Assembly (NCBI GenBank): GCA_025642075.2
Contig: JAODUO010000112.1
Coordinates: 131,001-195,000, forward strand
Length of the DNA: 64,000 bases
Direction of reading: 5' to 3'
Source: Ridgeia piscesae
Lineage: Eukaryota > Annelida > Polychaeta > Sabellida > Siboglinidae
Position 1 is the first letter of the stretch, and each line of letters opens with the position of its first letter. This document shows positions 37,545 to 49,268 of the stretch, one piece after another. The notes beneath the pieces were generated by a model, which saw nothing but the letters and a program-made list of their open reading frames with translations, searched no databases and had not been told where the DNA came from. The position numbers were made by a program, and so were the translations under genes.

Positions 37545-40500
37545 CTGCAACAACCATGGTCATGATGACTCAAATATATGACATACCGTGTTATTCCCCA
37601 TAGATGCAAACCCCGTTTTTATAGATGTGAAGCCATAAATAAAAATAAAAAATGTGTGAATGAGGGCATTAAAATGCAGAAAATGTAATACTGATGGTAT
37701 CACCTTGGAGAGACGTTCTAGATAACAACTGTTTGACATCAACTGTAGGATGGCATCACGTTTCTGTCTTAAAATCACTTTTGTTTCATTCTAAAAGTTG
37801 GGCATGTAGTCTTAATCACATTTACCTATTTGTAACAACGCAGTGTATTGAAGTAATCTGGCATTAATTATCATGCCTGTATTTGTGAGGAGCTGCCACA
37901 ACAACATGCAGCTATGGCTGTATTTGTGAGGAGCTGCCTCAACAACATGCAGCTATGGCTGTATTTGTGAGGAGCTGCCACAACAACATGCAGCAATGTC
38001 TGTATTTGTGAGGAGCTGTCACAACAACATGCAGCAATGGCTGTATTTGTGAGGAGCTGTCACAACAACATGCAGCAATGGCTGTATTTGTGAGGAGCTG
38101 CCACAACAACATGCAGCAATGCTGTATTTGTAGGAGCTGCCAACAACATGCAGCATGCTGTATTTGTGAGGAGCTGCACACAACATGCAGCAATGCTGTA
38201 TTTGTGAGGAGCTGCCCAACAACATGCAGCATGGCTGTATTTGTGAGGAGCTGCACAACAACATGCAGCAATGGCTGTATTTGTGAGGAGCTGCACAACA
38301 CATGCAGCATGGCTGTATTTGTGAGGAGCTGCCACAACAACATGCAGCAATCTTATTTGGCTGCACAATGCACATGCTTTTTGTGGGGCTGCCAACAACA
38401 TGCCAATGCTGTATTTTGGGGCTGCACAACAACATGCAGCAATGCTGTATTTGAGGAGCTGCACAACAACATGCAGCAATGCTGTATTTGTGAGGAGCTG
38501 CACAACAACATGCAGCAATGCTGTATTTGTGAGAGCTGCACAACACATGCAGCAATGTCTGTATTTGTGAGGCCACAACAACATGCAGCAATGCTGTATT
38601 TGTGGGGCTGCCACAAACATGCAGCAATGGCTGTATTTGTGGGGCTGCCACAACAACATGCAGCAATGGCTGTATTTTGAGGAGCTGCCACAACAACATG
38701 CAGCAATGCTGTATTTGTGAGGAGCTGCCACAACAACATGCAGCAATGCTGTATTTGTGAGGAGCTGCCACAACAACATGCAGCAATGCTGTATTTGTGG
38801 GGCTGCCACAACAACATGCAGCAATGGCTGTATTTGTGAGGAGCTGCACAACAACATGCAGCATGCTGTATTTGTGAGGAGCTGCACACAACATGCAGCA
38901 ATGCTGTATTTGTAGGAGCTGCACAACAACATGCAGCAATGCTGTATTTGTGAGGAGCTGCACAAAAAAAAAAAAAAAAAAATGCAGCATGGCTGTATTT
39001 GTGAGGAGCTGCCACAACAACATGCAGCAATGCTGTATTTGTGAGGAGCTGCCACAACAACATGCAGCATGCTGTATTTGTGAGGAGCTGCCCAACAACA
39101 TGCAGCTATGGCTGTATTTGTGAGGAGCTGCCCAACAACATGCAGCAATGGCTGTATTTGTGAGGAGCTGCACAACAACATGCAGCAATGGCTGTATTTG
39201 TGAGGAGCTGCCACAACAACATGCAGCAATGCTGTATTTGTGAGGAGCTGCACAACAACATGCAGCAATGTCTGTATTTGTGAGGAGCTGCACAACAACA
39301 TGCAGCAATGCTGTATTTGTGAGGAGCTGCCACAACAACATGCAGCTATGGCTGTATTTGTGAGGAGCTGCCACAACAACATGCAGCAATGGCTGTATTT
39401 GTGAGGAGCTGCCACAACAACATGCAGCAATGGCTGTATTTGTGAGGAGCTGCCACAACAACATGCAGCAATGGCTGTATTTGTGAGGAGCTGTCACAAC
39501 AACATGCAGCAATGGATGTATTTGTGAGGAGCTGCCACAACAACATGCAGCAATGGCTGTATTTGTGAGGAGCTGCCACAACAACATGCAGCTATGGCTG
39601 TATTTGTGAGGAGCTGTCACAACAACATGCAGCAATGGCTGTATTTGTGAGGAGCTGTCACAACAACATGCAGCAATGGCTGTATTTGTGAGGAGCTGTC
39701 ACAACAACATGCAGCAATGGCTGTATTTGTGAGGAGCTGTCACAACAACATGCAGCTATGGCTGTATTTGTGAGGAGCTGTCACAATAACATGCAGCAAT
39801 GGCTGTATTTGTGAGGAGCTGTCACAACAACATGCAGCAATGGCTGTATTTGTGAGGAGCTGTCACAACAACATGCAGCAATGGCTGTATTTGTGAGGAG
39901 CTGCCACAACAACATGCAGCAATGTCTGTATTTGTGAGGAGCTGTCACAACAACATGCAGCAATGGCTGTATTTGTGAGGAGCTGCCACAACAACATGCA
40001 GCAATGGCTGTATTTGTGAGGAGCTGTCACAACAACATGCAGCAATGGCTGTATTTGTGAGGAGCTGTCACAACAACATGCAGCAATGGCTGTAGGTTGC
40101 AGCCATGGCCGAGCAGAATGAACCGCAACAAATGGGTAACAAGAACTTTGTATCATACCTCAAAAAATTCTTATCCTGAATAAACATGTAATGTTTACAA
40201 TAACATAAGTAAATTTCATGATCATAAGTATGGTAACCAGGTAAACACAGCAATCCACATCTAGGTTTTTTTTTTATATTCTTACTGTTAACAAACAGTA
40301 TATTTATTTTAGAAAATATAAAGCTACATTTTCTATAAATATCTGATCTCACCTGCATTTCTGCGACACAAATGCATGTCAGCCACCGGGGACCATTTGT
40401 TTAGTTCTGGGTCATACATCTCGACACTCTTCCTCACCAGGGGGCCGTCATGACCACCCACGGCATACAGATGGCCCTCCAAAACACCCACACCTACACA

Positions 40501-43500
40501 CAAGTAGTACATGTTCTTATACACCATTTTATGCACCTGTGAAAACGTAAAGACCATGTCTATTAATTGCAATTTTTGCATATATTGTTAGAATAAATAC
40601 TTATTGAATGAAAATGGCATTAAAACATCAGTGTCAAAGAACATGAGAATTGTGATTTTTCAGAATTTGTTTAATCAAAAAAATAATATTTAAACAAATG
40701 GTGACTAAGTCTTAATTTTAACTGTCGATTGAAATTTTTCTTATTTTGTAATTTATATCTAGACTGGCATCCATTGTGTTTTGCCTTAAAAAGTCTGCCT
40801 CTATTGTCATACTCTCAGGAAACATGTATACATGCTATGAAGGAGGTCACACAAGGTCACAAAGTTCAAAGGGCAGTCTCACAAGTTTACATAGTTCTAA
40901 AATTCATTAAACAATACAGACGGGCAATTTAGTTGTTATCATGTACTGTGGGGAAAACAGACCGCTACACCACTGCCACCTATTGGTGCCTACAGACACT
41001 AACAGTCGTTCTAAATTGCAAATGTCCCACACTATATACGGTTGGACCAATATTGAATACAAGGTGTTTAGTTTCACTTTCACACTGCGACCTATGAGAC
41101 GACCCCTGTGAGAGTGGACACAAGCATACCAGCGCCGCTGCGGCGACATGACATCTCGGCAACGGGTGTCCATGTGTCAGTGTCGGGGTTGTAGCACTCC
41201 ACAGTACTGAGGCAGTGACGACTCGCTCCGTCGTACCCTCCCACCGCGTACAGCAAGGCTACGGGGCAAACATACCAGTCAAATGGACAATCCACCAAGT
41301 CTGACTTACACATACAGAGCAAGTCAAATGTTATACTAATCTATCAAAAATTGACTCAGAAACAATTTCTGTGTGTCTAGAATTGCTCATTAGCTGGGTG
41401 ATTGAATCTTAATAAATGTATATGTTAACTCTGTAATTAGTTCTGTTTCTGACGTGGATAACGGTTTAAATTTTTAAACGTTAAACCGAAAGACAGCATA
41501 ATTCTGCATTCATACAGAGCATAAGCAGTTTAACTAAAAAAAAGTACTTCACATGGATGATAATCATGTCGCTTGGAATAATTAGACAGGCTGCGCAGCG
41601 TCTTAAACTGGTTTAAAATTAAGTCTCCAAAGGTTTTTTAATACTGCATTAAAGCAATAAATCATTCTGGAAAATGATTTAGTGCGCTAAGAAGTGTGCA
41701 ACAAATCCTGTCTGAAATGAAACACCTTGCGTCACATCAGAGCAACACTTGACCTGTGTGACACTTACATGCGACGACGCCGACACCAACGCTGCTCCGA
41801 CGAGTACTCATGGGCGCCACGAGACGCCACTCATTGACACGCGGATTGTAACACTCAACTGTGTTAAGACCTGGGTGAGTAGAACCGATACATGTGTGAA
41901 GTCATAATACACACTGTGTGATGTAGTTATAATACATCTGGTATGAGTCATAATGTGTATAACCACAACACGCGTATATAGCTTGAACACAGTCATGATT
42001 CACTTATGTGCAGTCATGACACACTTGTGTTGTCACAACACACTTGTGTGATCATGACACGCCTATATGCAGTCATGACACAGCTGTGTAGTTATAAACA
42101 CACTTACAAAGTCATGATACATTTATTATTAGTCATGCCACATTTATGCGTAGTCACAATTGATACACCAAAATAAAAAATTAATACACAAATTTCACAT
42201 AAATGCTAGCGGGAATTTTTTATTTTTACATACAGCCAACTGACCAACTGACCGGAGGAACCATCGAAGCCACCGACAGCATAAATGAGGCCATTGAGGA
42301 CGGCGGTGCCAAGCGTGCTACGTCTCGCCTCCATGGTCGTCACACATGACCACACGTCCTTTGTCGGGTCATACACATCCACAGTCCGCACCCGCAGAGA
42401 CCCGTTGAACCCTCCCACTGCGTACACCAGGCCGTTGATCACAGTGACACCTGGTGGATGCAAGATGCAACAGGGATACTTGACTTTCTGTTAGAAATCA
42501 TAGAACAGCCAATAGAATATTATGAGTTATTATAATAATAGTATATAACATTGTATGCATGAATCCTGATCAATCACGGTTGCTGTATTGTATTTTATAT
42601 CATTCATTAATCATAACTACTTAGTAATAAAGTAAACTAAAAATATGAATATTTCTAATTGGACTCAGGTTAGCTACTTTTCCTTATGCCACTATCACAG
42701 AGTAGTATTAAACTGTGTCTATTTTATAAAACATCTTTTGCCCATTCGATATCTGTATATCTCTCTTACAAAACTAATTTTATATCACCAAAATGGTCAA
42801 AACACAAAGCCGTGATTGCTAATCCAGTGGAAACCTGAACCAGCCAATCATCAAGATATTTACTAGTTGGAACAATGCAAGTTCACAGCAGGACAAATAA
42901 TTGGGCTGAAACACTTGAATGGACTTTGAGACTGACCACAGCGACACCGACGTGACGGCATGTCGGCCACTTGTGCCCACTTGTCCTCCTTGAAGTCATA
43001 GCACTCGACACTGCGGATGGCCTTAGGCGCTTGACCGCCAATGACCAGAAGAACCTGAAATGACCTTTCATCATTACTGGTCAGCCGGACTACAATGCCT
43101 GACGGCTTTCAATAACATAAAACTTCACAAAGAACTCAATGCTGACATTAACATGTTCACAATTGTTCAACAGATCTTGTGAACGTTACATGTACACTGA
43201 CATGGTTAATACCAATATCCATCTATAACATAAACAGTCCCTTTTACATGATGACTACAGTTGTCAAAATGTATGTTGCAGTTTTTGCTAATTTTAGTAA
43301 ATTTAATTTATTAACTTGGAAAACACCCTTGAGCAGAAAAATCTCCAAACAACACTACACAAACATTTGACTGTCTGACTGGAATACCTTTGTGTAAATT
43401 ACAGAAACAAGCACTCTAGTTAGAAACATTAGTATCATTATATATATTTACCTCAAGAAAATTTTTTGTTTTTTTCCGCATCCTTGCAAAATGACACGTA

Positions 43501-46500
43501 GAAATCACAGAACATTTCCTGAGAGGTAAACACACTTGATGGTTAGCCAAGAAACAGACACATCTCAACACAAGTATACTTCTCTCCTACCGGGTGAACG
43601 GGCAGTCTCACCTTGGGCAGCCCAAGGGGGGTCCTGGGCTTGGTGCGGGGGGTTTTGTAGACAAGCTTCTGCTGAGGTCGAAGGAGGTGGTACTTCATCG
43701 CCTCGATGAGGTAGTCCTTGCACTCACTGTTGCTCTTGATGAGCTGCTCCTCCTCAACGCGCTGCACGAGGAACTCCTGCGAGAGCAGCGGCAGTCGCAC
43801 GTGCTCCACCAGCTCCGACACGAACTGCTGACGTGTCACCAAGTCACGACGCACCCACTGCATGACCGACTCAAATACCTGGTGACATAGAGAGACGCAA
43901 TGACATCAGCTCCAACAAAAACTGTTGATGTGTCACCCAGATCGACATGGTGACGTAATGTCACAAACCGTCCGTGACTGATGCAGACACAGGACAGCTG
44001 AATGTCACATAACTTTTTACAGACTCGAATGCAGTGTCATACGACACTTGTGAAATTGTGATACAATAGAACACAGGCATATGACAATGCAATGTCACAA
44101 ACTGGATGTGACTGAATCTAACACAGGCACAGGACACTTGGATGTGACAAATTCAAACACAGACACACAATAAGTTAATGTCACATAAATTAGTGACACT
44201 CTTGAACACAGATATGGGACAGCTCAATGTCACATAACAAGGGCAACTCAATGTCACATAATATCCATGGCTCAAAACACAACACAACACAACTCAGTGT
44301 AAACTAACATTTACAGAGAAAGGGCTACTCAGTGTCAAGTAACTGTCATGACCCAAGCACAGCAGCATATGACAACTCAATGTTACACTGAATAACTAAT
44401 TGATTTCAAACACTACTGCTGTGTAATGTTTAACTTGCTCCAAAGTTGAGCATATATTGGTAGTGAGCATGTTATCATTGATGAATGGGTACTTTTCACA
44501 ACTGAAACGTTAACAAATTTGGGACTGACCCTCAGACCTTGTGGGTGCAATATCACTCACCTGTTCCTCGGAGGTGACGGTCAACTGGTCACTACTGATG
44601 AGTTGACACACCTGGGCAGCTGTCAGGTTGAGGAACTCCTCATTCTGAACAACCTCACTGAAACAGGTGAAACAACCTCACTGAAACGGGTGAAACAACC
44701 TCACTGAAACAGGTGAAACAACCTCACTGAAACGGGTGAAACAACCTCACTGAAACAGGTGAAACAACCTCACTGAAACGGGTGAAACAACCTCACTGAA
44801 ACAGCCTCACTGAAACAACCTCACTGAAACAGCCTCACTGAAACAACCTCACTGAAACAGGTGAAACAACCTCACTGAAACAGGTGAAACAACCTCACTG
44901 AAATATGTGAAACAACCTCACTGAAACGGGTGAAACAACCTCACTGAATCAGGTGAAACAACCTCACTCAATCGGGTGAAACAACCTCACTGAAACAGGT
45001 GAAACAACCTCACTGAAACAGGTGAAACAACCTCACTGAAACAGGTGAAACAACCTCACTGAAACGGGTGAAACAACCTCACTGAAACAGGTGAAACAAC
45101 CTCACTGAAACGGGTGAAACAACCTCACTGAAACAGGTGAAACAACCTCACTGAAACGGGTGAAACAACCTCACTGAAACAGGTGAAACAACCTCACTGA
45201 AACGGGTGAAACAACCTCACTGAAACAGGTGAAACAACCTCACTGAAATATGTGAAACAACCTCACTGAAACGGGTGAAACAACCTCACTGAAACAGGTG
45301 AAACAACCTCACTGAAACGGGTGAAACAACCTCACTGAAATGGGTGAAACAACCTCACTGAAATATGTGAAACAACCTCACTGAAACAACCTCACTGAAA
45401 CAGGTGAAACAACCTCACTCAATCGGGTGAAACAACCTCACTGAAACAAGTGAAACAACCTCACTGAAACAGGTGAAACAACCTCACTGAATCGGGTGAA
45501 ACAACCTCACTGAATCGGGTGAAACAACCTCACTGAATCAGGTGAAACAACCTCACTCAATCGGGTGAAACAACCTCACTGAATCAGGTGATACAACCTC
45601 ACTGAATCAGGTGAAACAACCTCACTAAATCAGGTGCAACAACCTCACTGAAACAGGTGAAACAACCTCACTGAATCAGGTGAAACAACCTCACTGAATC
45701 AGGTGAAACAACCTCACTCAATCGGGTGAAACAACCTCACTGAATCAGGTGAAACAACCTCACTGAATCAGGTGAAACAACCTCACTGAACCAGGTGCAA
45801 CAACCTCACTGAATCAAGTGAAACAACCTCACTGAACCAGGTGAAACAACCTCACTGAATCAGGTGAAACAACCTCACTGAAACAAATGAAACAACGACA
45901 CTGCCTCACTGAAACAAATGAAACAACCTCACTGAAACAAATGAAACAACGTCACTGAAACAAATGAAACAACCTCACTGAAACAAATGAAACAACCTCA
46001 CTGAAACAAATGAAACAACCTCACTGAAACAAATGAAACACGACTCACTGAAACAAATGAAACAACCTCACTGAAACAAATGAAACAACCTCACTGAAAC
46101 AAATGAAACAACCTCACTGAAACAAATGAAACAACCTCACTGAAACAAATGAAACAACCTCACTGAAACAAATGAAACAACCTCACTGAAACAAATGAAA
46201 CAACCTCACTGAAACAAATGAAACAACCTCACTGAAACAAATGAAACAACCTCACTGAAACAAATGAAACAGCCTCACTGAAACAAATGAAACAGCCTCA
46301 CTGAAACAAATGAAACAGCCTCACTGAAACAAATGAAACAACCTCACTGAAACAAATGAAACAACCTCACTGAAACAAATGAAACAACCTCACTGAAACA
46401 AATGAAACAACCTCACTGAAACAAATGAAACAACCTCACTGAAACAAATGAAACAACCTCACTGAAACAAATGAAACAACCTCACTGAAACAAATGAAAC

Positions 46501-48834
46501 AGCCTCACTGAAACAAATGAAACAGCCTCACTGAAACAAATGAAACAGCCTCACTGAAACAAATGAAACAACCTCACTGAAACAAATGAAACAACCTCAC
46601 TGAAACAAATGAAACAACCTCACTGAAACAAATGAAACAACCTCACTGAAACAAATGAAACAACCTCACTGAAACAAATGAAACAACCTCACTGAAACAA
46701 ATGAAACAACCTCACTGAAACAAATGAAACAACCTCACTGAAACAAATGAAACAACCTCACTGAAACAAATGAAACAACCTCACTGAAACAAATGAAACA
46801 GCCTCACAGAAACAAATGAAACAGCCTCACTGAAAACAAATAAAACAACGACACTGACTCACTGAAACAGCTGAACATAGAAAGAGTGAAACTTTGTACG
46901 GAGATGACGTACACTGCACCAAGTTAGCAGAACACATACACCGCGGGAGTGTGGGAAATGACACCTGTCACTCACCTGAAGTGTTGCTCGGTGTACGCCT
47001 GTGCATACTGCTGGAGCTGTTGACAGGCATGCAGGTCTGCAAAGGCACGGATCCCGAGACAGTTGGACGGGTGTAACTGGGACTGAAGGAACTCACAGCA
47101 GGCATCTCGCACCTCCACCAACTGCAGGATGTTGGCGGCCGGCAACAACATCTGGCAACAAGTGCACAACATTTATCAACCATTGCTTGACAACATTTGT
47201 CAATGAACTCATGGACATCCTACAATAACATTTGAAGGCATACATTTTGGGGACAGTATTGCTATGACAACAGAAAACTATTGTAATCACATTGTGATTA
47301 CTGATTACCTGAGAAGAAAAGCAGTCTCAATTCATAATATATTATGGGGCAGATGCTCCAGCTGATGACATCATCATGATCTACAACGACATGCCCATCA
47401 ATATGAAATTCGACTACTATGGATTTTAATGGTCCAACATAACATGAAATCCTCGTGAATCGAGACGACAAAAAAACGGCTCTGACTTTTCTAATAACGT
47501 GATCCCAGTGCCTGTCAAAATGGATTTTAATCACAAATCATCCACTTGCCGCTGCTTATTTCACTGCTTGTGTTCCGAGCGTGTCCCTACCTGGACATTG
47601 TCCTCAGTGACGGACACTTCCGCAGTGTAGATGAAGTCCACAAGCAACATGAGAGCGCGACCGTCGATCTCCTGCAGCACCACGCGGTCTGCTTTCGACT
47701 CCGTGAGTTCGCCGGTGAACATGGCATAGAAGTAGGGGCTGCAGGAGGCGAGGACAGCGCGGTGGGCGGAGATCTCTATGTCACCCGCCACCACCAGCAC
47801 GTCACACAACATCCTCTGTCTGCAGTAAACAATGTGGGAAGGTTACACGACATTCTTCAGGATTGTCTCTGTTTCATCCTCTAGACCTAATCTTTTCTAC
47901 CCTTCAGACCTACATTATTTTAACCCTATCAAACTACATCATCTAACCCTTTAGATCTCATACAATTTTCACCCCTAAGACACTGTCATTTTAACGCTTT
48001 AGACACAAAATGTTAACCCTTGTGCATGTCATTTAAATAGTTTAGACACCACATCATTTTACATCCTTCAGATCTACATACACGTAATTGTAACCCTATA
48101 AAACCACACCATTTAACCCTTTAGACCTCATGTAATGTTAACCCTTTATTTGCCATGTCACTGAATCATTTATGAAAATCAGAAATGCTCTCCATGTTCC
48201 CTCAGCATATGCCCAAAATAACCAAAATATTAGGGCATCTAATAATTTGCATTTAACTTTTCTGTACTTTGTTTCCAAACATTGCTTGTAGTGCAGATTT
48301 AAAGATATTGAATTCTGAAGAAAAAACATCTAAATATATACAAATCAACTTAAAGTAAATGTGCACAATGAGATACACAGATACAGAATGTTACACAGTG
48401 AAATTCACTTTTTGTTAGTGTAAATGGAAATATTTATTGATTTATATAGCATCATATCTTCACAATAATATTCCATGGTGCTGTATAAAACAGTACAGTA
48501 CTGGAAGATATACAATGGAGGTTAATATAAACATTCAACATAAATTATATAATACACATATATTGATATAATGTAAATGAGTAAAATTAATTAGATAACA
48601 AATAGATAAATATATTATTTATTTAATAATAAATAATTTTTTAAATAATATTAAACAAATAATAATAAATACGTTAAGTACAAAATACATGTTCAAGGCT
48701 CACCTGCGGAGTGAACTAAGCATGTCAAACGCCTTATCTGCATGGTTCTGGTGTTTGTACGGAGGCTTCTCAAACTGCTGGAATGTGTCCATACCCATTG
48801 GGGTGCTAGAGCCTTGCTGTTGGTCATCCTCCAT
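37372..48834 (-). CDS. KLHL3: Kelch-like BTB-BACK-Kelch protein, KLHL2/KLHL3 orthologue (complete)
   Basis: Eleven exons, all GT-AG with consistent phases, give 586 residues; human KLHL3 has 587. The product is a substrate adaptor for CUL3-RING ubiquitin ligases. The BTB domain (about residues 44-145: [40 protein letters not shown]) binds CUL3 and dimerises. BACK spans about 150-260 ([39 protein letters not shown]). Six Kelch repeats from about 300 form the substrate propeller ([91 protein letters not shown]). It ends IIDKPL. KLHL2/KLHL3 target WNK kinases and fly kelch organises ring canals. Identity to KLHL2 and KLHL3 is similar, so this is probably the pre-duplication gene. The ATG at 48834 is chosen because an acceptor precedes it, implying a 5' UTR exon upstream. 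Confidence 0.95.
37875..40095. repeat. 41-bp minisatellite in last KLHL intron
   Basis: About 54 units of GGCTGTATTTGTGAGGAGCT plus G(C/T)CACAACAACATGCAGCAAT. The outer parts (37875-38100 and 39340-40095) are regular. The middle (about 38110-39300) is full of 1-3-base deletions and includes a run of about 19 A at about 38966-38984. Open frames of up to 538 codons on the - strand are repeat artefacts. Confidence 0.97.
40353..40493 (-). CDS. KLHL3: KLHL coding exon 10 (Kelch 5)
   Basis: [20 protein letters not shown] ... MHLCRRNA. The Arg pair matches the KLHL3 substrate-face segment where human disease substitutions fall (around Arg528). Donor G|GTGAGA. Confidence 0.94.
41130..41258 (-). CDS. 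KLHL3: KLHL coding exon 9 (Kelch 4)
   Basis: [20 protein letters not shown] ... MSCRRSGAG. Acceptor CGTAG, donor G|GTATGC. Confidence 0.94.
41769..41870 (-). CDS. KLHL3: KLHL coding exon 8
   Basis: [20 protein letters not shown] then [13 protein letters not shown]. Acceptor ACCCAG, donor T|GTAAGT. Confidence 0.93.
41885..42150. repeat. Degenerate GTCATGACAC-type repeats
   Basis: Irregular 20-25-bp units with GTCATGACACA and CACTTGTGTG, lying just upstream (gene sense) of exon 8's acceptor at 41870. Confidence 0.7.
42253..42450 (-). CDS. KLHL3: KLHL coding exon 7 (Kelch 2-3)
   Basis: [20 protein letters not shown] ... [20 protein letters not shown]. The donor sits in a duplicated GGTCAGTTG GGTCAGTTG-type sequence, so two donors lie 9 bp apart. 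Confidence 0.94.
42937..43054 (-). CDS. KLHL3: KLHL coding exon 6 (Kelch 1)
   Basis: [20 protein letters not shown] ... MPSRRCRC, acceptor TTTCAG, donor G|GTCAGT. Confidence 0.94.
43612..43878 (-). CDS. KLHL3: KLHL coding exon 5 (BACK end)
   Basis: 89 whole codons, [20 protein letters not shown] ... [20 protein letters not shown] ... LGLPK. Acceptor CACCAG, donor AAG|GTGAGA. Confidence 0.95.
43905..44400. repeat. Degenerate AATGTCACATAA repeats
   Basis: Irregular units of roughly 50-60 bp with CAATGTCACATAA and AACACAGG. They fill the intron between KLHL exons 4 and 5, close to exon 5's acceptor. Confidence 0.7.
44561..44657 (-). CDS. KLHL3: KLHL coding exon 4 (BACK), 5' edge inside a tandem array
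   Basis: Reads [20 protein letters not shown] then [12 protein letters not shown], with donor GTGAGT. Acceptor TTTCAG|TGAGGTTG is the last unit of the 23-bp array 44648-46870. The first base completes the split Ser codon from exon 3. Confidence 0.92.
44648..46870. repeat. 23-bp minisatellite, ~95 copies, overlapping KLHL exon 4 acceptor
   Basis: Units read AAACAACCTCACTGAAACAG plus GTG on the + strand. Two subfamilies meet near 45885: the proximal one has CAGGTGAAAC, the distal one CAAATGAAAC. On the - strand each unit is a pyrimidine-rich tract ending TTTCAG followed by TGAGGTTGTT, the same as exon 4's acceptor and first bases. A few units are shortened (44797-44860). Confidence 0.97.
46976..47151 (-). 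CDS. KLHL3: KLHL coding exon 3 (BTB end/BACK start)
   Basis: Acceptor GCCAG, donor TTCAG|GTGAGT, two bases over. [20 protein letters not shown] to [10 protein letters not shown]. Confidence 0.95.
47591..47819 (-). CDS. KLHL3: KLHL coding exon 2 (BTB)
   Basis: Acceptor TGCAG, donor CAG|GTAGGG. Encodes most of the BTB domain, ending VTEDNVQ. Confidence 0.95.
47880..48150. repeat. Degenerate AACCCTTTAGAC repeats
   Basis: Seven or so irregular units of 35-45 bp with TTTAACCCTTTAGACC and CATCATTT, in KLHL intron 1 about 60 bp from exon 2's acceptor. Confidence 0.75.
48419..48660. repeat. Dispersed repeat, copy A
   Basis: TTTATTGATTTATATAGCAT... CATGGTGCTGTA... AACATTCAACATAA... TAATGTAAATGAGTAAAATT. 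A diverged copy in the same orientation lies at 52885-53085. Probably the 3' part of an interspersed element. Confidence 0.75.
48704..48834 (-). CDS. KLHL3: KLHL coding exon 1
   Basis: Starts with [11 protein letters not shown] and ends with [11 protein letters not shown] at donor CGCAG|GTGAG with two bases over. A TTTTCAG acceptor lies about 25 bp before the ATG, so a non-coding exon precedes it. Confidence 0.88.
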
Positions 48835-49106
48835 TCTGGAGAGACTGAAGCTTTCACTGAAAATAATATTCACACCCTATACAGTAATTATGTACATCAA
48901 ATTACCGATTGAAAGAATGACACAAATGTACCTACTGCTACTAGTGGAAATATCAGTTCTTTGGGAGGGTGTCTTGCCTTCTTGGCATTTCATTGGTGTC
49001 TTTATTTGGTGGTTCGTTAGAGGTGTCCATCTTTATTGTTAACTGCTGGAGATGCTAATTGTCTAGAATTTTATTAATTACTTACACTAGAAGTTGAATT
49101 TACGTG

Positions 49107-49152
<46 letters not shown>

Positions 49153-49218
49153 CCTGTATTGCAAACCAACACTAAAGACGGAATTATTTAACATTTAAGT
49201 CTACCACACTTAATATAG

Positions 49219-49268
<50 letters not shown>

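Noticed and set aside
38019..39635. 538-codon open frame on - strand (Cys/His-rich repeats)
   Set aside because: It is the 41-bp minisatellite read through with indels; no gene-like composition, and it lies in a KLHL intron.
44648..46870. CRISPR-like regular array
   Set aside because: Units are contiguous 23-bp repeats with no unique spacers, in a eukaryotic intron.
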